Positions 58,672 through 64,000 of a stretch of DNA of 64,000 nt are shown piece by piece (within the stretch, counting starts at the first letter, position 1; each line of letters starts with the position of its first letter). Source of the DNA: Hartmannibacter diazotrophicus (GTDB taxonomy: Bacteria > Pseudomonadota > Alphaproteobacteria > Rhizobiales > Pleomorphomonadaceae); contig NZ_LT960614.1 in assembly GCF_900231165.1 (NCBI RefSeq), forward strand, positions 4,155,501 to 4,219,500. The letters run 5' to 3'. The position numbers were made by a program, and so were the translations under genes. Below the pieces are notes generated by a model. That model was not told the DNA's origin. It searched no databases and saw only the letters and a list, made by a program, of their open reading frames with translations.

Positions 58672-59617
58672 ACCTGTAGGCGCCGCCGCTCTTCTCGACG
58701 ATGCCGGCGCCGGGATCCGGGAAATGGTAGCCGACGACATGCGCCTTCTCGGCCGCCAGCCTGTCGAGCAGCGCGGTGCGCGTCTCCGCCGCAACGTCGG
58801 GCTGATGGTCGCTGCCGGCCTGCCACTCCGGATGGGCGAAGGAAATCGCCGAATGGCTGATCGCGTCGCCGATGACGACGAGTTGCTCGCTGCCGTCGTG
58901 GATCGCGTAGGAAAGGTGACCCTGGGTATGGCCGAAGGTCCTGATCGCCTCGACGCCCGGAATGACCTCGTCGCCCGGCTTGATGAAATTCATGCGTTCG
59001 GACAGGGCCTCCAGACGGGTCTGGGCACCGGAGACGAAGCTCTGCCGTTCCGGACCGATCTGATCGAGCACGTCGGGCGAGGTCCAGAAATCGAACTCCG
59101 CCTGCCCGATATGGAAGGCGGCGTTCGGGAACAGCAGGTCGTCGAATTCGTCGAGCACGCCCCAGATGTGATCCGGATGCGCATGGGTGAAGATCACGTC
59201 GCTGACGTCGGAAAGGTCGATGCCCTCGGCCTCGAGATTGGCGGGCAGCCTGCCGGCGGTCTCCATGAAATGCGGTCCGGACCCGGCGTCGAAAAGGATC
59301 GTCCGGCCCTCGCGCTTGAGGATCGTCACATTGCAATCCGGCCGGACGACGTCGGTGGGAAGATTGTTGGACGTGAGAACCTCGTCCAGTTCCTCCTTGG
59401 GAACGCTGCCGTAGAAGAAGGACATCGGAAAGGCGAGCTTGCCGTCGGTCACGGTCAGAATTTCCGATCCGCCGAGCGACAGCCGGCCGACGGCCCGGGC
59501 GGAGCCCGGAAAGCCGGCAACCAGCGCCGCACTCGTCGCGCCCAAGGCGCCCTGCAGCAGCCGGCGCCGGGAAATTTCGCTCCGTGGCCAGTCGGCCATC
59601 TGTGACCTGGTCTTCAT
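58655..59617 (-). CDS. Tat-exported MBL-fold hydrolase of the Sox locus
   Basis: A 320-residue periplasmic metallo-beta-lactamase-fold protein. It has a Tat signal (SRRRLLQGALGATSAALVAG, then FPGSARA), the zinc motif THAHPDH (about residue 145), TFGHTQGHLSYAI and VIGDAISH. This is the SoxH/quinoprotein-relay-type MBL group often found with sox genes. ATG 59617 has GGGAGG upstream. Divergent from the DsrE gene across a region with a degenerate SoxR-like site, so it is likely part of the same regulon. Substrate unknown. Confidence 0.85.
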   Translation of the reverse strand: MKTRSQMADWPRSEISRRRLLQGALGATSAALVAGFPGSARAVGRLSLGGSEILTVTDGKLAFPMSFFYGSVPKEELDEVLTSNNLPTDVVRPDCNVTILKREGRTILFDAGSGPHFMETAGRLPANLEAEGIDLSDVSDVIFTHAHPDHIWGVLDEFDDLLFPNAAFHIGQAEFDFWTSPDVLDQIGPERQSFVSGAQTRLEALSERMNFIKPGDEVIPGVEAIRTFGHTQGHLSYAIHDGSEQLVVIGDAISHSAISFAHPEWQAGSDHQPDVAAETRTALLDRLAAEKAHVVGYHFPDPGAGIVEKSGGAYRFTPLA

Positions 59618-59699
59618 TCTCCCCTCCCAAGAAATTGTTTCTGCGTTGTTTTTCTCAATGCCTGCATGAAGACGCGGTGGCTTCAAATTACTTGCAAAC

Positions 59700-59720
59700 A
59701 TTTGAATGATTATATGTATA
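59700..59720. promoter_or_regulatory. degenerate SoxR-like operator between MBL hydrolase and DsrE genes
   Basis: ATTTGAATGATTATATG and the following TATA resemble the sox operators (ATATGAAT half-site shared) but with altered spacing in the right half. It sits centrally in the 158-base divergent promoter region. Confidence 0.45.
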
Positions 59721-59775
59721 ATGTCAAAAGGCCCGAGACGGAAGCAATGAGAAGGTGGGCCGAGGAGGAAAATTC

Positions 59776-60219
59776 ATGAAAACGATTATGAAGAGCGCCG
59801 CTGCGGCCGCTGTCCTTGCCGTTTGCATGGGTGGGGCACATGCCGAGGAAGCAATGCACCGACTGTCCATCCAGGTGGACCAGGATGACCCGGCGATCAT
59901 GAATCTGGCGCTGAACAACGCCAAGAACGTCAAGAATCACTATGCCGCGAAAGGCGAGTCGGTCGCCGTCGAGATCGTCGCCTACGGGCCCGGGCTGGAA
60001 ATGTTCGTCGCCGAGCGAAGCCCGGTGAAGACGCGCATCGCCTCCATGGCGCTGGAAGACCCGGAAATCACCTTTTCCGCCTGCGGCAACACCCATCAGG
60101 CACTGAACAAGAAGGAAGGCCGCGTGGTAGCCCTTCTGGGCGAGGCGAGCGAGGTCCCCTCCGGGGTTGTCCGCCTCATGGAGCTTCAGGGCGACGGTTA
60201 CGCCTACGTCCGCCCCTGA
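59776..60219 (+). CDS. exported DsrE-family protein
   Basis: A 147-residue DsrE/DsrF-like protein with Sec signal (MKSAAAAAVLAVCMGGAHA). The mature part shows HRLSIQVDQDDPAIMNLALNNAKNV, VEIVAYGPGLEMFV and FSACGNTHQAL, whose Cys corresponds to the DsrE-type sulfur-binding cysteine. GAGGAGG precedes ATG 59776. Periplasmic DsrE-like proteins beside sox genes are likely sulfur-trafficking accessories. Confidence 0.85.
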   Translation: MKTIMKSAAAAAVLAVCMGGAHAEEAMHRLSIQVDQDDPAIMNLALNNAKNVKNHYAAKGESVAVEIVAYGPGLEMFVAERSPVKTRIASMALEDPEITFSACGNTHQALNKKEGRVVALLGEASEVPSGVVRLMELQGDGYAYVRP

Positions 60220-60316
60220 TGTGATCGATAAGGATCAGTCGGGCCGCATGGCCGGCCCGACGTCCGACCCTCGCGCCTGCTCAACATGCCACCGCCGCTG
60301 AAATGAGGAGAACATC

Positions 60317-60772
60317 ATGCGCACGGCCATTCTTGTCATGCTCTCGCTTCTTGCCGGGTTCGCGGTCAACCGCGCGGCAGCCGAAGACACCATCACGACC
60401 GTCGAAACCGACACGGCCTTCGCGGACGTCATGACCGATCTTCAGGACGCCATCATCAACCGGGGCTATGTCATCGACTATCACAGCCACATCGGAGAGA
60501 TGCTGTCCCGGACGGCGGGCGATGTCGGCGCTGACAAGCAGGTCTACAAGAATGCCGAGTTCCTGCAGTTCTGCTCGGCGGTGCTCTCCCGCGCCGCGAT
60601 GGAGGCGGACATCGGCAACATCGCCTATTGTCCCTATATCCTCTTCGCCTACGAGCCCGCCGCATATCCGGGCAAGGTCACCGTCGGTTTCCGCCGGCTG
60701 CCGCCCGGCGACGGACGCGATCAGGTGAATGAGACGCTGAATGAGATCCTGCACGACGCGGCCGGACAGTGA
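60317..60772 (+). CDS. exported DUF302-family protein
   Basis: A 151-residue protein with Sec signal (MRTAILVMLSLLAGFAVNRAAA). The mature domain fits DUF302: TDTAFADVMTDLQDAIINRGY, DYHSHIG, FCSAVLSRAAMEADIGNIAYCPYIL with two cysteines, and VTVGFRRLPPGDG. DUF302 proteins are often found with sulfur-oxidation genes; no biochemical role is assigned. GAGGAGAAC precedes ATG 60317, 97 bases after the DsrE gene, probably the same transcript. Confidence 0.85.
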   Translation: MRTAILVMLSLLAGFAVNRAAAEDTITTVETDTAFADVMTDLQDAIINRGYVIDYHSHIGEMLSRTAGDVGADKQVYKNAEFLQFCSAVLSRAAMEADIGNIAYCPYILFAYEPAAYPGKVTVGFRRLPPGDGRDQVNETLNEILHDAAGQ

Positions 60773-60784
60773 GGGAAACCGGCT

Positions 60785-62002
60785 CTATGCCGGAAGGCCC
60801 CAGACCGAATGCTGCAGCGTCGTCATGATGCCCCGTAGTTCGGCAAGCCCCTTGAGGCGGCCGATAGCGGGATAGCCCGGCTGGGCATGGCGATCGAGGT
60901 CATCGAGAATGTCCTGCCCGTGGTCGGGCCGCATGGGGATCGACCAGTCCTCGCGGCCTGCCGCCTTGCGCCTCGCCTCTTCCTTGAGTGCCGCGGCAAG
61001 CAGCGCCACCATGTCGGTGTCGCCGCCAAGATGCTCCGCCTCGTGGAAGGACCCGGCAATCGCGGTTCCCTCGCGTTTCACGTTGCGAAGGTGCAGGAAG
61101 TGCACCCGCTCGCCGAGACGCTCCATCATGCCGGGAAGGTCGTTGTCGGGCCGGGCGCCGAGCGAGCCGGAGCAGAGCGTGATGCCGTTGGCGGGCGTAT
61201 TAACCGCCGCCATCAGGGTCGCATAGTCGCTTTCGGTTGACATCACGCGCGGAAGCCCGAGCAGCGGGAACGGCGGATCGTCCGGGTGACAACACATACG
61301 GATGCCCGCTTCCTCCGCCGTCGGGATCACGTCCTCCAGGAAATCGACGAAATGCGCGCGCAGGCGATCGGCCGAGATCGCGTCATATTCGGCCAGATGC
61401 CGGCGCACATCCTCAAGGTCCATGTGATCGGCCGCGCCCGGAAGGCCGAAGACGATATTGCGGGCAAGCCCCTGGCAGCGATAGTCCGACCACGTCCGGA
61501 ACCGCCGCCCAGCCTCTTCGCGCACCTCTTCCGGGAAGTCGTTCGCGGCGCCCTTGCGCTTCAGGATGTGGAGGTCGAAGGCGGCGAAATCGACATGGTC
61601 GAAGCGCATGCAGGTGCCGCCATGGTCCACCCGGTAGGCAAGGTCCGTCCGCGTCCAGTCGAGCACCGGCATGAAATTGTAGCAGACCACCTTGATGCCG
61701 GCGGCGGCGAGATTCCTGAGGCTTGCCCGATAGCTGTCGAGGTGAGCCCGCCAGTCGCCCTTCTGCTTCTTGATATCCTCGGAAACCGGAAGGCTCTCGA
61801 CGACGTCCCACGCAAGGCCTGACGGCCGCCCGTCCTTCATGACGGCGATTTCAGCCTGACGACGGGAGATCTCATCGGGCGTCCAGACGGCGCCCGTCGG
61901 CACGTGATGCAGGGCCGTGACCACGCCTTCGACACCGGCCTGCCGCATGTCGTCGATCGAAACGAGGTCCTTCGGACCGAACCACCGCCACGTCTGTCTC
62001 AT
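60785..62002 (-). CDS. uxuA: mannonate dehydratase
   Basis: Dehydrates D-mannonate to 2-keto-3-deoxygluconate in hexuronate catabolism. The 405-residue TIM-barrel enzyme shows RWFGPKDLVSIDDMRQAGVEGVVTALHHVP, VCYNFMPVLDWTRTDL, CCHPDDPPFPLLGLPRV, NGITLCSGSLGARPDNDL, HFLHLRNVK and RPDHGQD, all UxuA signatures including metal ligands. GGAGAG precedes ATG 62002. It is divergent from the GntR regulator and convergent with the DUF302 gene (12 bases between stops). Confidence 0.97.
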   Translation of the reverse strand: MRQTWRWFGPKDLVSIDDMRQAGVEGVVTALHHVPTGAVWTPDEISRRQAEIAVMKDGRPSGLAWDVVESLPVSEDIKKQKGDWRAHLDSYRASLRNLAAAGIKVVCYNFMPVLDWTRTDLAYRVDHGGTCMRFDHVDFAAFDLHILKRKGAANDFPEEVREEAGRRFRTWSDYRCQGLARNIVFGLPGAADHMDLEDVRRHLAEYDAISADRLRAHFVDFLEDVIPTAEEAGIRMCCHPDDPPFPLLGLPRVMSTESDYATLMAAVNTPANGITLCSGSLGARPDNDLPGMMERLGERVHFLHLRNVKREGTAIAGSFHEAEHLGGDTDMVALLAAALKEEARRKAAGREDWSIPMRPDHGQDILDDLDRHAQPGYPAIGRLKGLAELRGIMTTLQHSVWGLPA

Positions 62003-62253
62003 CCATCTCTCCAGATGAACCGCACTCCTGGCTCGGACGCGGTCCCGTTGGCGGTGACACGGTCGCCACCCTCATCGTCATGCGGCTGACCGGGCGTCTT
62101 CGACCGGGCAGCCGTCCTCCGCCGTGCGGCCCTGCAACGACGCCGGAACACAGGCCGCCGATGCTCTCCACCACTTCCGACTTCCTAGCAAGCTTTTTGA
62201 TGATTGACTAGTATGGAAGTATGGAGCTATGTGTGCCGAAGGAGGACCATGCG

Positions 62254-62943
62254 ATGGAAGCGACGCAAAACGCGCAATGGACGATCGACCTGTCCGTGGC
62301 GGTAGGGCCCCAGCTCCGCCGCATCCTGCGCGAGCGCATCATCCGCGCCGATCTGACACCGGGCAGTCTTCTGTCGGAGGCCGAAATCGCCCGCTCCTAT
62401 GCCGTCAGCCGGCAGCCGGTGCGCGAGGCCTTCATCAAGCTCGCCGAGGAAGGGCTTGTCGAGGTGCGCCCGCAGCGCGGCACAGTGGTGCGCAAGATTT
62501 CCAGGTCCCAGGTGATGGATGCACGCTTCGTGCGCGAGGCCGTCGAGGCGGACATCGTCAAGCTGCTCGCCAAGTGCATCGATCGCGCGGCGATCAGCGA
62601 GCTGCGCAAGCTTCTCGCGCTCCAGAAGGAAGCAGCCAAGGGCGACCGCATCCGCTTCATGGAACTCGACGACCAGTTTCACCGCACGCTTGCCGCGGCG
62701 GCCGGGCGTGGAGGTGCATGGCACGTGATCGAGGAATCCAAGGCCCAGATGGACCGGGTGCGCTTTCTCTCCTTCGGGCAGTTCCCGATGGACAAGCTCA
62801 TCGCCCAGCACGAGGCGGTCGTCGACGCCGTCGCCGAGGGCCGTACCGACGATGCGGAGGCATCGATGCGCGGGCACTTGCGGGAGGTTCTCGTCGACCT
62901 GCCGAAGATCGCGGAGGCGGTCCCCGACTATTTCGAGGCGTGA
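62254..62943 (+). CDS. GntR-family (FCD/FadR subfamily) regulator of hexuronate genes
   Basis: A 229-residue repressor. The N-terminal winged HTH is LRERIIRADLTPGSLLSEAEIARSYAVSRQPVREAFIKLAEEGLV; the FCD effector domain includes ARFVREAVEADIV, FMELDDQFHRTLA and HEAVVDAVAEGRTDDAEASM. ATG 62254 is preferred because AGGAGG is 8 bases upstream; an in-frame ATG at 62221 lacks one. Placed between uxuA and a TRAP transporter gene, it probably senses a hexuronate intermediate. The 62003-62253 gap contains TTGATTGACTAGTATGG-like sequence that may be its operator, but no clean palindrome is seen. Confidence 0.92.
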   Translation: MEATQNAQWTIDLSVAVGPQLRRILRERIIRADLTPGSLLSEAEIARSYAVSRQPVREAFIKLAEEGLVEVRPQRGTVVRKISRSQVMDARFVREAVEADIVKLLAKCIDRAAISELRKLLALQKEAAKGDRIRFMELDDQFHRTLAAAAGRGGAWHVIEESKAQMDRVRFLSFGQFPMDKLIAQHEAVVDAVAEGRTDDAEASMRGHLREVLVDLPKIAEAVPDYFEA

Positions 62944-62997
62944 TCCCGAAAGAAGGGACCGCCCGGGAGAGATCAGCACCAATCAAGGGAGGATACG

Positions 62998-63975
62998 ATG
63001 CTGACTATGAAACGACTGGGAACGACGGCGCTTGCCGCGATGGCGGGCATGCTGCTTGCCGGCTCGGCGCTCGCCGCCGACATGACGCTGAAGCTCGGCC
63101 ATCTCGCCAACGAGCAGAACACCTGGCACAAGGCGGCCATGAAGTTCGCCGAGGAGGTGAAGTCGCTCACCGACGGGCGCATCGAGGTCGAGGTCTATCC
63201 GAACGAGTCGCTCGGCAAGGAGATGGACCTCGTCAACGGCATGCAGCTCGGCACGGTCGACATGACGATCACCGGCGAGAGCCTGCAGAACTGGGCGCCG
63301 ATGGCAGCCCTTCTCGCCGTGCCCTATGCCTACAAGTCGCTTGACCACATGGATGCCGTCGCCAGCGGCGAACTCGGCAAGAAGATCGAGGCCGAGATCG
63401 TCGAGAAGGCGCAGATCCGCCCCCTCGCCTATTTCGCCCGCGGTCCGCGCGATCTCACCTCCAACCGCCCGATCAAGTCGCCGGACGACCTCAACGGCCT
63501 GAAGATGCGCGTGCCCAATGTGCCGCTCTTCGTCGCGGTGTGGAATGCGCTCGGCGCCAGCCCGACGCCGATGGCCTTCTCCGAGGTCTTCACCTCGCTC
63601 CAGAACGGCACCATCGACGCGCAGGAAAACCCGCTCGCCCTCATCAAGTCGGCGAATTTCAACGAGGTGCAGAAATACGTCAACAAGACCGAGCACGTGC
63701 GCTCGTGGATCTACCTGACGATTTCCGAAATCACCTGGGCCAAGCTCTCCGACGCGGACAAGAAGGCGGTCGAAACGGCGGCCAAGGAGGCGCAAGCCTA
63801 CGAGCGTGAGCTCTTCCTGGCCGACGAGAAGAGCCTCGTGACCGAGCTGGAAGGCAAGGGCATGACCTTCGTCGACGTCGACGGCGCCGCCTTTGCCGCC
63901 AAGGCCAAGGACGCCGTGCTTGCCAACGTCAAGCCGGAGATCAAGCCCTACGTCGAAGAGCTCTTCGCCGAATAA
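62998..63975 (+). CDS. dctP: TRAP transporter substrate-binding protein (DctP family)
   Basis: A 325-residue periplasmic solute receptor for a TRAP importer. It has a Sec signal (LAAMAGMLLAGSALAA), KLGHLANEQNTWHKAAMKFAEEV, the ligand-Arg region SPDDLNGLKMRVPN and EVFTSLQNGTIDAQENPLALI, which are standard DctP motifs. GGGAGG precedes ATG 62998. From its neighbours it probably binds glucuronate or galacturonate-type sugar acids. The DctQ/DctM permease genes are expected just beyond the right edge. Confidence 0.96.
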   Translation: MLTMKRLGTTALAAMAGMLLAGSALAADMTLKLGHLANEQNTWHKAAMKFAEEVKSLTDGRIEVEVYPNESLGKEMDLVNGMQLGTVDMTITGESLQNWAPMAALLAVPYAYKSLDHMDAVASGELGKKIEAEIVEKAQIRPLAYFARGPRDLTSNRPIKSPDDLNGLKMRVPNVPLFVAVWNALGASPTPMAFSEVFTSLQNGTIDAQENPLALIKSANFNEVQKYVNKTEHVRSWIYLTISEITWAKLSDADKKAVETAAKEAQAYERELFLADEKSLVTELEGKGMTFVDVDGAAFAAKAKDAVLANVKPEIKPYVEELFAE

Positions 63976-64000
63976 GACAGGTCTCCGCTGATCTGACACA

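Overview
The window is GC-rich, densely coded alphaproteobacterial chromosome. Form I 'red' RuBisCO with a CbbX activase, SoxR-type ArsR control of thiosulfate oxidation, TRAP transport and a tRNA-Arg(CCG) with encoded CCA point to Hyphomicrobiales (Rhizobiales) or a near relative. I cannot name the genus from this sequence alone. The gene content is that of a metabolic generalist that can fix CO2, oxidise reduced sulfur, and probably oxidise a short alkane or ketone.

Layout. 1-1745: end of a transporter locus (fused two-domain ABC ATPase). 1984-5988: an MBL-fold hydrolase and an envelope-polysaccharide group (glycosyltransferase, deacetylase, secreted lyase-like protein). 6254-8612: tRNA-Arg followed by a lower-GC island carrying a complete Ec67-like retron (predicted promoter, msr-msd RNA with 12-nt a1/a2 repeats, and a reverse transcriptase fused to TOPRIM). 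8963-21211: one long Calvin-cycle operon, cbbF-P-T-G-K-A-L-S-X-E-Z-Y, transcribed leftward, with cbbR divergent. 22346-27696: katG and ppdK.

27833-37142: a leftward operon for a four-component soluble diiron monooxygenase of the propane monooxygenase type (hydroxylase alpha, reductase, hydroxylase beta, coupling protein) followed by an amidohydrolase, a DUF59 protein, a dedicated GroEL and a zinc alcohol dehydrogenase. A near-consensus sigma-54 promoter with two upstream TGTAAM/GTTACA dyads lies before it, and an AcoR-like sigma-54 activator lies at 43133-45247. Between operon and activator are five genes I do not recognise (including a WD40-like protein) and a large ThDP enzyme of the pyruvate dehydrogenase E1/transketolase type.

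46261-48047: a YghU-type GST and an SDR. 48445-58671: a full Sox system (soxD, C, B, A, Z, Y, X, W, V leftward; soxS, R and a SoxT-like transporter rightward). Copies of an AT-rich near-palindrome at three Sox intergenic regions, plus a degenerate fourth before a DsrE/DUF302 pair and an MBL hydrolase, look like SoxR operators. 60785-63975: hexuronate catabolism (mannonate dehydratase, FCD-type GntR regulator, TRAP binding protein) running off the right edge.

Taken together, Sox supplies electrons, the Cbb operon fixes carbon, PPDK and the ThDP enzyme may link C3 intermediates to central metabolism, and the monooxygenase cluster would feed C3 alcohol or ketone. The retron is the main mobile or defence element. 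All calls come from reading the sequence; no database search was run.
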